Shown: piece after piece, positions 47,925 through 60,170 of the stretch | Numbering within the stretch: position 1 is the first letter of the stretch | Layout: the number at the start of each line of letters is the position of its first letter | From: Pipra filicauda | Taxonomy: Eukaryota; Chordata; Aves; Passeriformes; Pipridae | Length of the DNA stretch: 64,000 bases | Reading direction: 5' to 3' | Assembly: GCF_003945595.2 (NCBI RefSeq) | Contig: NW_024104319.1 | Span: 1,116,001-1,180,000, forward strand | Program-made: the position numbers and the translations under genes | Notes under the pieces: model-generated | Databases searched by the model: none | Seen by the model: the letters and a program-made list of their open reading frames with translations, nothing else | What the model was told of the DNA's origin: nothing

Positions 47925-48211
47925 ATAAACTGGTGGGAACTGACCAGAAGGAGCCGATTGCTGCTTGGGGACGGGCTGGGAACCGATCAGTGGGTGGTGA
48001 GCAATTCTACTGTGCGTCACTTCTCTTTCTTGTGTTTTATTTCTCTCTCTTTTTGTTGTCTCCATTTTCATTATTATTATTAATATTTTTCATTATTGTT
48101 ATTATTACAATTTTTTTCTAATTCTCCTCTCCATCCCCCTGGGGAGAGGAAGGTTGTGAGCAAGCAGCTGCATGGTACTAAGTTGCAGTCTGAGGTTAAA
48201 CCACAATGTCA
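47925..48211 (+). mobile_element. degraded endogenous-retroviral LTR, 3' part
   Basis: Landmarks of a common avian ERV (ERVL-type) LTR appear in order: 'gaaggagccgattgctgc', 'gggtggtgagcaattctac', an ATT-rich microsatellite (48065-48116), 'tgtgagcaagcagctgc' and the end 'gaggttaaaccacaatgtca'. The 5' part is not clearly present. No internal viral genes are attached. The assignment rests on remembered LTR structure. Confidence 0.65.
48065..48116 (+). repeat. ATT-rich microsatellite
   Basis: Imperfect (ATT)n/(TTA)n runs form this tract, inside the LTR remnant. Confidence 0.8.
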
Positions 48212-50329
48212 TTGCAGGCTCTATCACTGCTATTGTCTGCACTGCATTTAGGCAAAAAGGACTCTTCCTACCTGTTGTCTTCTCAACATTAGTCAGACTT
48301 GCCTATCTGTTTCCACTGAAAACATCATTGCATCTGTCAGTTCACTTATAACTTTTCCAGAAATGAGCTCTGCACGTGTGTAGAGTGGGTTTTTGATGGG
48401 GAGGTGCAGATTGACTTAACCCTTTCAGAGCCATCTGTGAATGCTTTGCATATTGCCATAGCTGCCTCATTGATGGCAATGAGTTGATGGAGTTTGTAGT
48501 GCTTTCTCAAGATGCTCTGTGAGACAGTGGGAGCAGGGAGTCCAGAAGCCCGCTCCAGTAAACTGATGACCATATCACTGGTATCTCACTTTTGTCATAT
48601 GGTTCTTTCATATGTCATAATTCCTTTGGCTTCCGCTACTACACCTCTTCACAAATACCAGGATAGCTGCCAAGAGTCACCTTCAGACAGCATTCTGCAA
48701 GGCAAGTCCCTCTCTTCATCACTGCTCCAACTTCTTCCTCCTGTGTTCCCTCTTCATCTAGTGATGTAGTAATTACAATTATATTGCACAGAGTTAATGT
48801 AAACTACCATTACACTAAAACCACCTTTTTTTTTACTTTTCTGGCTGTAGCCAGTTATGTTTCTAACCTGAGTAATGAGGCAGTTTAGATAACTATAATA
48901 CATTGGAGAGGTATCCCACTGTTAATACCTTAATGTGTGTCTCTCCACCTTAGACACATATCTCAGCCTTTAAAACATCTACACCAAGCCAGTGGGACCA
49001 AAAATATAATCCCATCTTTCGTTATATAGTGGCCTATATTCTCTTTTTAATATATTGTCATGTAGCTGGAGTCTTTGAGATGAAACCTTTCCTAGCATAC
49101 CTTTTTAATACCCATCACTGCTGGGAGCTCTTTATCTGCTATGAAAGAACAGAAATGACCAGTTTCAGGAATATTAGGTCCTTTTTGCCTAGGAAATCAT
49201 GTCATTTCTCACATTCCTCTGGGTATCTAATAAGTTTTGTGTTGAAGAGGCAGAAACAATCTGCATAGCGAGAAATAAAGATTAGAGTCAAAGATTACCC
49301 AGAAGGGAAGTAGATTAAAAAGAGGTTTTAAATGAAAGAGATATTCAAATACACAACACGCAAACACACACAGGCACACACAGACACATACACACAGAGT
49401 GGAGGTAGCTGATGTGATTCCATTGTTTCTTGTGTGAGTAGTCTTCCCCGAAGGCGTGATGGCATGCATTTTAAATCAAAGGGCATTGAAAGGAATAATG
49501 CATTTGCAGCCACAGATAAAAGTAACAATGCTGCACATAAGAACAAAAGCAGATGGGAGTCATCTGTGTCTCTGGGGATTAAATGACATGTGGCAGTGAC
49601 ATGCTTTACATTCTCAAAAATCTGCAAAATATTCAAAATAAGGTGTTTTTTATAGCTACCAAATCATTAGAACATGCCACATTTTGTAAGTGCTGTTGCC
49701 TTTGCAATTCTTTATACCAAGGAAGTTGTCTATGAAATAACCTGCTTTTTTTCTGACACTACTTCTGTTACTTCCCCCATAATTCGTAAGTGCATATGGT
49801 GTGTGTGCATGTCTTCCCATGATCATTCTATTTGGATCCTGAAAGCAATAGCTAAAAATCCCTGTAAAAGTACAGTGACAAACTAAAAAGAAAATAAATA
49901 ATAGAAGAGAAGCAGAGAAGTCTGAAGGTTGCTAGGAAAATAATTGGAAGTTCTAGGATTTAGATCTTTGATACCCATAAGTTTTAATGGATTTTTTCTC
50001 TGTAAGTACTCCAATTATAACAGAATTATATACAATCATTACCTAACAAAATATAACAATACCTCACAGTATAATGACACTGGTTTTTTTTTTTAAAGGC
50101 CAGAACTTAACTCAATTTCTTTTAGGAAACTGTAAAACAAACAAATAAAGCAAAACAAAGGGAAAGTTTCAAAGTAACAGTGCAGAGAGAAAAAAGTTAC
50201 ATAGATGCAGTGAAATACCACCAGAAGGTACAAGGAGAGTGAATAAATGCCACAACCACAGTATTACTGCAGTTTAGACCTTTTATGAAGTATTGGGGGA
50301 CAAAATATTTAAAAGTAACAATGTGATGG
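48212..50329. other. stretch without recognised genes
   Basis: Mixed AT-rich sequence. A CA-rich imperfect microsatellite lies at 49351-49398. No domain or exon was recognised. Confidence 0.45.
49351..49398. repeat. imperfect CA-rich microsatellite
   Basis: Interrupted CA repeats (acacacaca with g, t and aa interruptions). Confidence 0.8.
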
Positions 50330-51503
50330 TGCCATGGTTTGAGAGCCTCAAAATCCAATTCTCGAGTCCAAGCCCCCCTCCCACATCTCAACCCAGTGTG
50401 AGATGGGCTTTCCAGACACCACACAAGACTCAAAATGGGGTGAAAGGATTATATTACAATGACTGTACAAATAAATACACATACAATCTCTACTATCTCT
50501 ACCATGATAAAGCAGTATTTACAATGGATCACATATCTTCTTCCTCCAAATTAAAGTCTAGGAGGGAAGAAGGAAGAGATCCTTTCCACTCTCAGAGCAG
50601 CAGTCTCTCCAGGGTAGCAGTCTATCTCTCTATCTCCAGCTGTAGCTGGATCACTTTTCATTACACATGAGGGGGATTTCCAAGCCCCTCTCGGCCCTTT
50701 GACTCCAGGCAAAGGTCTTTATCTTCCGTGGGCTGTGTTCACCGGGACAAAGGTCACTTCACCACGTCATATCACGAAGTGCAGGGGGCCTCGTGATGGT
50801 CCCTAACTTCAGGGGATTCAAATTCCCTTACAGAGCTTCTGTGCTCTGATCTTAGGCTGCTAGCTTAGCCTGGCAGCAGCAGGGAGTGAAACCCTCCTCT
50901 GCATTCCTTCGGCCATCCCGGTCCAGCTCTGGGATGCCTTGAGCTTCTCAACTCCTCTCTGCAGTGCTGTAGCACTCCAAGACTTCTCAAGTAAGACTCC
51001 ATCATCCTCCTCCTCTCTAGGAGGTCTCAGAGGAGTTTGGGGAGTTTGTTTCAGTTCTTACCCAAACTCTCTCTCTCTTCAGACAACTCTGTGTCTCTCT
51101 GATTAGCTGTGTGCTTGGTTTGCTGCTTCTTCAGTTCTTATCTCTTGGCTCTCTACCACTGCTCTCCGTACGCTGCTCCTGCTGCTGCTCACGGTGGAGA
51201 AAAACTCCCAGCTTCTCAGCTACAGATACTTAGCCCAGACTAGCACTGTTCCAAGTCCCTGTAGCCCCCCAGACAGAACTGGGGGGGGGGCCGGGCCCCC
51301 ACCGGGGCTCCGGACCCCTTCCTTGTGGCTTAGAACATGGCCACCTCTCCCACAACAACTACAACAACAACTCTTCTTTTCCGGCCTGGGTGATATGTTT
51401 ATATTTTGCAAAAGTGCTCATTGGCTCAACCTCAAGGGTAACCACCCCCTGGGGGGTTACCATTTTATAACTTCAGGGGGAAAACATTTTTTCCCCCGCC
51501 ACA
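50330..51503 (-). mobile_element. solo LTR of an endogenous retrovirus with target-site duplication
   Basis: The element begins TGCCATGG and ends CCACA, so it has the TG...CA termini of an LTR. It is flanked on both sides by the same 5 bp, gatgg (50325-50329 and 51504-51508). It is 1174 bp long. No gag, pol or env sequence and no second LTR adjoin it, so it is a solo LTR left by recombination. Minus orientation is inferred: read that way, a TATAAA-like box and an inverted 'ccccctgggggg'-type element lie near the start, and the far end resembles avian LTR ends (...aaaccatggca). A 5 bp duplication fits ERVL-type integration. A run of G next to 'ccgggccccc' lies at ~51281-51300. Confidence 0.8.
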
Positions 51504-51508
51504 GATGG

Positions 51509-52390
51509 ACAAGGAATATACTGTGATTGTAACTTACTACGTTCTGCAAAAGGATTGTATATGAAAATTATTCTAGAACTGTTTTTGAGAAGGGAAGAAA
51601 AAAACAGAGACAATTTCTAATTCAGAGACATACTGGCATGCGTATATATAAATATAAACTGATACAGGAAGAATATGATATTTCACCTGAAAACCACAGG
51701 TCGTTTAGGTGACAATAGTCTTGTATGAATAAAATAACAACTTATGTGTAAGGCTCAGGTCTTTGCCAAAAGAGATGAGCAACACCTAGGAAACAACTAA
51801 CAGCTACCCCCCAAAAATAGTTGGAAGATTATGAAAAGAGTATCAGGGAACAGTATGAAACAGAGGCGGAATGGTTGATTAAGAGAGGTACCATTGCTCA
51901 AAATCTAATGAAAATCCATGTTATTCCACCTGTCCTCTTGTTAATATTTCATTATTTATTCTTAACTGTGCACAGCGAGCCAGAATGTGTCCGGCACCAG
52001 GGATTCTCAGTCAGGGAGCTGACCACTTTTTGATCTGGCCTGGGGAACTGGAAGGGCTGGACTCTTGCCTCATAGCTCAGGGACCTTGGCATGCAAAGCA
52101 AAGCAGGAGCATCGACCAGCTAAGACCAGGCATGACAGCAGAGCTCCTAAGAAAGGAGAGAGCATCTGTGCTTCCTGGGGATGCCATATGGGTAATCTGG
52201 CCAGAGCCTAGCTGCAGGTTCCCTTGCTGTACAATTCTAAGCAATTGTGTCCTGGAAAGAAGGATGAAATGCAACTATAGCATGTATTCCCAAAAGACTG
52301 GTAACAGTTTATAGGTCATGTCATTCAAACAGTGGGCTTCTTACATACTTCTTTGCACATGCAGAAGCACAGGAGGGAATTCAGAAAGGT
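51509..52390. other. stretch without recognised genes
   Basis: AT-rich sequence, then mixed sequence. No exon, RNA gene or clear repeat was recognised. Confidence 0.4.
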
Positions 52391-52394
52391 GTTT

Positions 52395-53270
52395 AAAAGT
52401 TTAATGTGCTCCATGAATAACTGTTTCCCATAGAGCTCTTCACAGAACCATCAGGGACTTGATTGCCTTGTGCCTCCCAGTTGTCTGCAAACTCCAGGAG
52501 CAGTTTAGGGAGCCATTTCAGGTTATTTAAAGAACAAATCTTGAGACACAATCCAGTCCTTTGTCTAGTAATTCCATGTCTTGTTTGTACTGATGAGCCC
52601 AGCACTGGGCCCAGCACTCCAGGTGTTTCTCCCTGGTGCTGAGTAGAGAGAAAGGATCACCTCTCTTTACTTGGTTGTGTGGATTTTCCTGTTGCAATTC
52701 AGGATGCTGATGACCTTTGCTACAAGGGTGCATTGCTGGCTTATGGTCAGCTTGGTATCTATAAGGTTCCTCAGGGCTTTTCTGCTAACCTGCTCCGTAG
52801 GCACTGAGCCCCCAGCCTATTCTGGTACCTGGGGTTACTCCTCCTCAGGTGCAGGAGTTTACACTTTATTTCATTGATATTCGTGAGGTTCTTGTCAGCC
52901 TTTTCTCCAGTTTTTTTAAATCCTTCTGAGTGGCATCAAAACAGTGTGCTGCATCAGCCACTCCTTCCAGTTTTGTGCTATCTGAAAACTAGCTGAGGGT
53001 GCACTCTGTCCCCTTATTCATAATGATGTTAAATAGCATAGGCCCCAATATCCACCCCTGGAGTACTCTACCACTGGCTGGCCTTCAGCTGAACTTTGTG
53101 CTACTGCCTACAACCCTCTAAGCCAGTTCAGCCACTTTTCTGTCCTCCTCACTGCTCACTCATTGAGCCTGTAAGGCACAGACAAACGTCTATGAGGATT
53201 TTTCAGAGACGGTGTCAAAAGTCTTGCTAAACTTGAGGTAAACATCATACACTGCTTTTGCCTCATGTTT
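52395..53270 (-). mobile_element. CR1 LINE, antisense, ORF2/RT region
   Basis: The plus strand shows the antisense CR1 landmarks 'agcactccaggtgtttctcc', 'gtgcattgctggcttatggt', 'cattgatattcgtgaggttc', 'cctggagtactctaccact' and 'caaaagtcttgctaaacttg'. They correspond to the ORF2 reverse transcriptase and C-terminal part. The same blocks recur in the intron-3 CR1 at 10620-12480. No intact frame remains. Confidence 0.85.
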
Positions 53271-56200
53271 TAATGAGATTCTATGTTTTCCTACTGCTTC
53301 AAAGGTATTTCAGAAACAGGGGGACACTGTCTGAGGCAGTGGGACGTAAAGGCTCTCTGTTGCTCAAAGATCCCTTATCTAGAAAGCATCATGCCCTTTG
53401 CCAGTTACTTTTACTTCCCAGTAGCGCACATAGGCAAGTAAGTCTGGCATTGGTTTTGGGAGACTAACTTGGCAACCTTGAACACTGGCATCCATCTTCT
53501 AGCCTTAAAACAGTGCCACTGCTTATGGTTAAATTTCTGTGACTAAGGAGTAGTCAGTGGTAAAGCTTATTCTACCACTATTCCTGAGAGATTCAGACTT
53601 CCCCATCACCAGCAAACACTCCATTTAGCACACAGAGATGTTGTGTCACAATGCATTAGCACAAGCATTATAAGGGAAAAAAAGCAGAAATCTCTCTGGA
53701 GTACGAAACACTAAGTATTTGAAGATTGTAATTTAAAGAAAAAGTCTATGAACATACAAGTCAGAATAGACATCCACCTCCGTTCCTTCTCCAGAGCAGC
53801 TGTAGCACAGAGATGGCAGTTATTACACAAACCAGGTCTTTGTGGTACCAACAGCTGCTATGGCTATTTGCCAGGACACCCCAAGGCTCCACTGCTTCTG
53901 AATCTATGTCATTTTGTAAGCAAAACCATACAGCACACTAATATGTGGTCACCAATGCCAATTCAGCAGGCTTAGGATAGATCAGCTAAGACAATGTTAA
54001 CAATTCTGCATACAAGAGATTTAGAAGTATTAGGATCACATTACAGAGGGGAGAGTTGAAGAAAGGATGGAAAACCAGATTCAGTTCTGGGCTACTTTGC
54101 CTCACCAAGTATAACAGGAAAAGGGGTGACTGAAGCACACAGTGCAAAGACAGCTTTACAAAGCATACAGCAAAGGGTTATGCACAGATTTCTCCAAGTC
54201 AGACCTCCCTTGGGAGGCTGCTTCAATGCACTATGACAGCAACAGTATCAGGGCACTCTAGCAGCCCAGTTGAGTCCAGAGACTGGTGAAGGGCACTTTT
54301 CCCTTGTAAAAGCTGAGACAGCCAGTTTAAAAGGAAGGTTAAAGGCACATATTATGTAAGTACTGAAGATGAGAGCAATAGTTCAGGAAGACATTTCTTC
54401 CCTAAAGCACAGGAACATGGGTAGGTATGTGAGTGAAAGGACATCAAATTTGCTCCAAACACAGAGCCTCTTTTTCAAGAACCATGTGCAGAGATTTTCA
54501 TGGATTTCCTTTCCACAGACAGCTCTTATAGTGGAGCCCAGGCCTGCTGAGGAAAGTATTAAGGCAATAACAGAGTAATTAAGTCACTTTTTAAGTAAGG
54601 AGGGAAGCTTACTTAAGGTGCTGAAGGAGAGATGCTGTGCCCAGAGCTTGTCTTTGCCATTGGTGAAAACATAGCATACAATACTGATGTGCCAGCAAGG
54701 GCTCTTGAGACAGTGCTTACAGCATCTGCTCCTCTGGATGCCCATGATCATGTAGTAAATTACAAAAGAGGAGAGAGGGCTCAGGAAGTTGATGTGTTGG
54801 TGTATCTTACCAAAGTAAACAAAAATCCTCTTCTTCCTTGTTTACTGAGCATTGCCACAAGGCTTCCTTGAGTATCAGGAAAACTGAAGAGAACACAAGT
54901 TAAGCAGACTTATGAAGTGTTTTTAAATTGAATTTATTACTAGCTCTAAAAGACATGGCTGCTGTGTTGGAGGGCAGCTTGTTTCAGTCTTGCAAGGTTT
55001 GGTGAGCACAGTAAGAGTATGGGAAGGGCAGAACTGGTTGTTATGGGGTTTTTGCGTCATCAAGAAGATAATCATCATAACCTCTGTTAGAGAAGTTATG
55101 TTCTCAATGTGCAGAGCTTTGCTCAAGAGTTAAAAAAAGTCACACACAGAGACCGGGAGCTGCAGTGGATAAAAAATGCTTCAGTCCAAAGTAATAATGA
55201 TTTAGAATGCAGATTCTCTGCCAGAGATTGAATCTGTATAGTTCAGGGAAGAAGCGTTCATGCTGACAGGACTGGTTTGACTGCAGGGAACCTGCAGTCC
55301 GTGACCCTCATTCTGTTATGTGCAGCTCTTAGGTAGAGCTCAGGCTGCTGCTAGCCATAGCACCAACACCTACACAGTTCTGGGGGAACCAGGGTCCTGA
55401 GCAGCGCGTTGCAGCAAACTGCTTGCCTTCCTAAGGGAAGACATCCAAACCTTCACCATCTATGGCCATTGTGGAAGGAAACCTGGTCATGCAGGCTAGA
55501 TGGGTGCTCTCCACATCCACTCTGGAACAAGAGTTCCAGTTGGGGAACAAGAGCATCTTGGAATTTAAGTATAGACTGCAATTCTGCTAGTCTTTAACAT
55601 GCTCAGGTGTTTGTATGAGACTCAACTTCTGTGTTGAGTCTGTTCCCGGTGGAAACTGAGTTAAGTGTGTAGTACCAGAAATTCAGTGTCACTGTACACA
55701 GCCATCAAATACTCTAGCCTTCATACCCTCACCCCCTTAGGTGTTAACAAAGTGTGCTGCCATCAGAAGGAAAATAGCCAAGAGAAAGACTGATTTCCAA
55801 AGCCTGGAAAGACTGCTACACAGAACTGAAAGGGGTTTGAAGGAGGGTTGTTACTGTTTCTTGAGCATCAAAAAAGGCCTGATACATCAGCTCCAAGAAA
55901 TAAGAATACCTGTTACACCTGCTGGGTAAATGCACAGTATGTCTAAGTAATATCAGTGCTGGCTTACACTGGCTTCTTCTTTCTCTAGGAAATAAGAACA
56001 AGCAAATAAAAGCAAAATATTATCTAGTGGGTTTGGAGCCACAATTTTACTGACCATCAGCAGGAGGGATTCCAAGGAAAGGAGACATTCACTCACTGCC
56101 CCAAATTTTTTTCAGTAGTTTCTGAATGTTAGTGACAAGTTAGAGTGTTAGTAGCTAATTTTTTTAAGAGTTCATCATTCACATATGCAGCAAAGCATAT

Positions 56201-56350
56201 GTCACATCCATGTGCAGAATTCAGGGCATATTTTTAGGAACTGCCTTCAAATTACAAGGCTATTAAGAGAGGTTTTTTCAACAAAACAGGCAAACCATTG
56301 TGACAGTGTGACCAGCCTGAATGACAGAAACCTTCTTTGTTTTCCTCTAG
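53271..56350. other. stretch upstream of the CHRNA8 exon, no gene recognised
   Basis: Presumed CHRNA8 intron 1. No signal-peptide exon with a donor in the right phase was found. Open frames are short and featureless. Confidence 0.45.
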
Positions 56351-56490
56351 TCTCTCAGCAGGGTGAAGGCCAGAGACGCTTGTACAGAGAACTGCTGAGG
56401 AACTACAACCGCCTGGAACGACCGGTAGTGAACGACTCCCAGCCCCTGGTAGTTGAGCTCCAGCTTTCTTTGCTGCAGATAATTGACGTG
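56351..56490 (+). CDS. CHRNA8: neuronal nicotinic acetylcholine receptor subunit, exon 2 (alpha-8-like)
   Basis: A 140 nt exon lies between acceptor 'ttttcctctag' and donor 'gtaagtt'. It encodes two bases plus 46 codons: 'SQQGEGQRRLYRELLRNYN', 'RLERPVVNDSQPLVVELQ', 'LSLLQIIDV'. This is the N-terminal helix and first beta strands of the extracellular ligand-binding domain of a Cys-loop channel subunit. The N-x-L-E-R-P-V-x-N-D-S-Q-P core places it in the alpha-7/alpha-8 group. 'VVELQLSLLQIIDV' matches what I recall of the bird alpha-8 subunit better than alpha-7 (which has Y-F-x-L-S-L-x-Q-I-M-D-V). Exon length and phase equal those I recall for exon 2 of alpha-7. Alpha-8 forms bungarotoxin-binding receptors in bird brain and retina and is absent from mammals. 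Exon 1 (signal peptide) and exon 3 (D-E-K-N-Q-V-...) were not found in the window. Confidence 0.85.
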
Positions 56491-57325
56491 GTAAGTTACC
56501 TGCTGTCCTCTTCTCTCTGGCACCCATTCAGCATAACAAATCTGATCTCTCATCTAGGAGACATGCTTTTCCTCTTAATCAGGCTATCAGAGATGAAAGC
56601 AGTCTGTCGAGGGCTAAGCATCCTCCTTACAGGAGAACATGCTTTGACACTTTGGAGGAGCGAATATCCTCCTAAAAGCACAGCCATCTCTGACACAACA
56701 TGAGCTGCAAGGAGATTAATTATGTATTTTTTTCCCATTTGTTTTAAACAGAAAAAAGAATTCAATCAATTAGAAGCCATGTGTTACTACAAATTATTAA
56801 TGATACATTCTTCTCAGAGCTATGTGGTTTGTGATAACTCAAGACCACGTGCAGCATTCAAAGCTACCATCACTGCACTTACACTTTTTCATTAGAAATT
56901 ATAATGGCATTGGCCTTTTCTCCCATCATATTTTTACCATGCACTGCAGTTGAAAGAGTCTGCCTGAGATGAACTTAGAAATACATAAAAGCAAAACCTG
57001 GAGGCACAGACCTCTAATTGTCTTGACTGCAACATGCTTTTATAGAATTGGAGATTTGACCCATGGAAAATTTTAACACAATAATCCAAATCCTTTTTTT
57101 CATCATGAGGAGGATTCTCTATGATAAACCATGATATATATAGACAGGATTTCTTTCATCTACATGGTAAAAACAAGCCAGTAGAAAAATTTGACCACCT
57201 TCCCCCCGTCAACACAGCAAACAGGTAAACACACATGTGCGCCTTTCTTCATCCTACCTTTTCCATAAACCATATTATGGGCTGGTTTCTGATACACTGT
57301 CACTATCATGCAGGGAATGACAAAT

Positions 57326-57349
57326 AGAGAGAGAGAGAGAGAGAGAGAG
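57326..57349. repeat. (AG)12 microsatellite
   Basis: Twelve uninterrupted AG dinucleotides. Confidence 0.95.
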
Positions 57350-60147
57350 GTGGAAACATTTGTGCAGTTGCAAAGTAATTTGACAGAGACCTCAAATGCT
57401 CAAAGCTTTTAAATCTCTCACAATCTTTCTGAAAATGTGTAGTGCACCAGGTGCTTTCCCTGTAGAGGTAAGCAGGATCCTGAAAGTGTGATCCATCAGC
57501 TCATGCCATACAAGTGGCATGTCCAGTCAGTTGTGATGTTCCTGCAAGCAGGCAGCAGCCACTCAGACAGGCTAAGCAGCTTTCTGTTTTGAAATGTTAC
57601 CAACTTCATTGAACTGGAAGGAGATCAATATTCTCAAAGTCCTCTACACGAATGAAAGAGCAGAGATTTCCTGCAGCTAATTTCAAATAAATTTCAGGAA
57701 GCAATTCTGGGTTTAGCTGAGGTGTCTCAGCTCCAAAGATCTTGCTTCAGCCCTTCTTTTTCTGATGGTATTTTCTTTCAGCATTTTGAAGGTTGGGGGT
57801 GATAAAGGGGACTCTCTAGCCTTATGGCTGTGACTGTACATATTCAAAGTCGGTCAGTCATGAGGAGTTATATAAAACCATTTTTCATTTGGGTTTCATT
57901 TTTACATATGAATGTGAAATTCAGGAAATTGGCATTTTTAAAGTACTTTATCTACATTATATCAATTTCCATTACAAAAAATTTAGTTCCAGTCTTCTCT
58001 TTTGATTGTCCACAATAGAAAAGTAGTATTCTAAATGTTCATTCCTATCAGAAAAAAAACTTTTCTTCCTTACATCTCTGCACACAGTACAGAAGCTGGA
58101 TGTTAATCAGTTCAGAGAATTAATGGCTTGTCCTAGGCTCATGGTCTTGCAAACTGCACTCATGGTGTTTTAAAAAACATCCAGAGTCACCTGAAGTGTT
58201 AATCCTGGATGATGTAAAAAGGTTCTCGTCTCCTCTGTGAAGACACAGAAAATCACTTGGCAGTGGAGTCCCTGTAGTAAAAAGGTGCCATCAACAAATG
58301 CCTAAACCAGCCAGCCTGAAAATGCACAAAATACTGCTCCCATGGGTTCCTACATCAGGAATCAATGCAGGAATATGCCAGCAACAAGCATTGTACTTGT
58401 GAGCCTCCATTGCTGGCTGGACAGATTGCAGCATGTGTGTGCCCCAGCTGCTGAGGTAAATGTTCAAAATGAGACTCGTTATAGCCACAGTGATGTAAAG
58501 AGCAGCAGGCAAGCTACAGAGGAGAGGTAATCTCAATTAGCTGTGACACCATAAAGCAAACCAAGTGGAAAACTCACTGTTCGCTCAGATGGTGGGGAGG
58601 GGGTGAGTAAACTCTGTCTCCTCAGCTGCCCTGCCTGGCACCAGACAAAGCAGCTGGTGCACAGTTCTTCACTCGGGGGAACAGGAATAGGACATAGGAA
58701 TGGGATAAACAGCATCACAGCCTTGGCAAAGGTGTATGCACTAACAAAGTGAAAAGCTGCACTTTCTGAGGACTTGTGTGTCTCTTAAAACAGTAGGCTG
58801 TTAGGCAAGGTCCCAGGCTGAGTGCACTTCATACACCATGGTCACTGGGGAGCAAACAAGCACTCCACAGTCAGGGGAGTGCGGTGTGCCAAGAAATACT
58901 ACAGTATTGTTAGACTCACTGAGATGCTTTGCAAGTAGTCACTGCTATGGGCATGAGACCGTGGACCCTGTTCTGGTTTCCCTGCAGGAGAAAACAATAT
59001 AGAGAAGACAAAAAAAAGTTTCCTGTTTTATTTTTGCATGGAAATAAGAAAGGGTCTGCCACTGATACTCAGAGAAACTCAGACCTTACACATGCCAAGA
59101 CCTGGCATCACATCTAATACACTTTGATCTAGGACAGGTTCCATGACATGCCTCTATAAGTCTGTTTCCTACACATACTGTATTACAATGTAATGAATCC
59201 TAAATTCATTTTCTGCAGCCAGCCTGCTGAGGACAGCATTGGTGACAATATAATTTCACTTTGCTACACAGAGAGTAAAGACTGCTTGGAGGTTTTGACT
59301 GCTTGTCACTGAGGTTTTCCAAACAGTAGTGACAAGTGACTATTTAAAATCTCACCTCTTCTTCTTACATCCATTCAAAGAAAATTTCAAAGCATGACTA
59401 CTTTGGATTAGGTTTTCTGCTTCTACCTGTGTGTATTTGCCTACACAGGATATCTGTGGTTTTTAGCAATCAAAGCCAGGCATCACACTCAAAGCTGTGA
59501 AGAACATGTTCTCTGCTTGTCACAGCTGTGGCAGACAAATGCAAATGAAGTACTGTACGGTTCGGATTTTCCCCAAAATTACATGAATTCACAGCTACAG
59601 CCACCACAGGCCTCTTACACCCAGGAAACAAATGAGCAGAAGGAGGGACAGTTGCAGCCCCTGTTTAGCAGCAGTGTTCAGTTCAGTTTGTCTTGTCCTC
59701 TATGTGTGAGGACAACTTCATGCTGAGCTATCTCCTCTGTATGCAGTTTCTGAGGGTCACTCTTGCCAGGAGCCTGCCCTCCAGGCACTCCCTGTGTATC
59801 AGAAGGGCATTTGGCTGGTGATCTCTCCCACAGAGCACTGTCAGGCACTGCCAACCCCTGCCAGCCCAAGCATGGGTAGACACCCAAGAGTACTTGGAAC
59901 AAGAATTCTCTTCTTATTTTGTCTAAGAGCCCAGCCAGTTGGTCAGGCTAGAGCAATTAAGAAATGAGGCATGACGTTTTCCACAGCAGAGGAAATGCAA
60001 GCATTTTGCTTTGGCGCCATGTGAAAGGAACCTGCTAAGTAGAAACCATTTGTCGTCATGAATGATGGTTTTCATTGCTCCTGTTGGCATTTGCAGGAGA
60101 CCTTATCTGAAGGGGTGTGTACATGTTGCAGCACTGTTGAGTTACTT

Positions 60148-60170
60148 AAAACAAACAAACAAACAAAAAA
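60148..60170. repeat. (AAAC)n simple repeat
   Basis: A short run of AAAC units ending in an A run. Confidence 0.85.
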
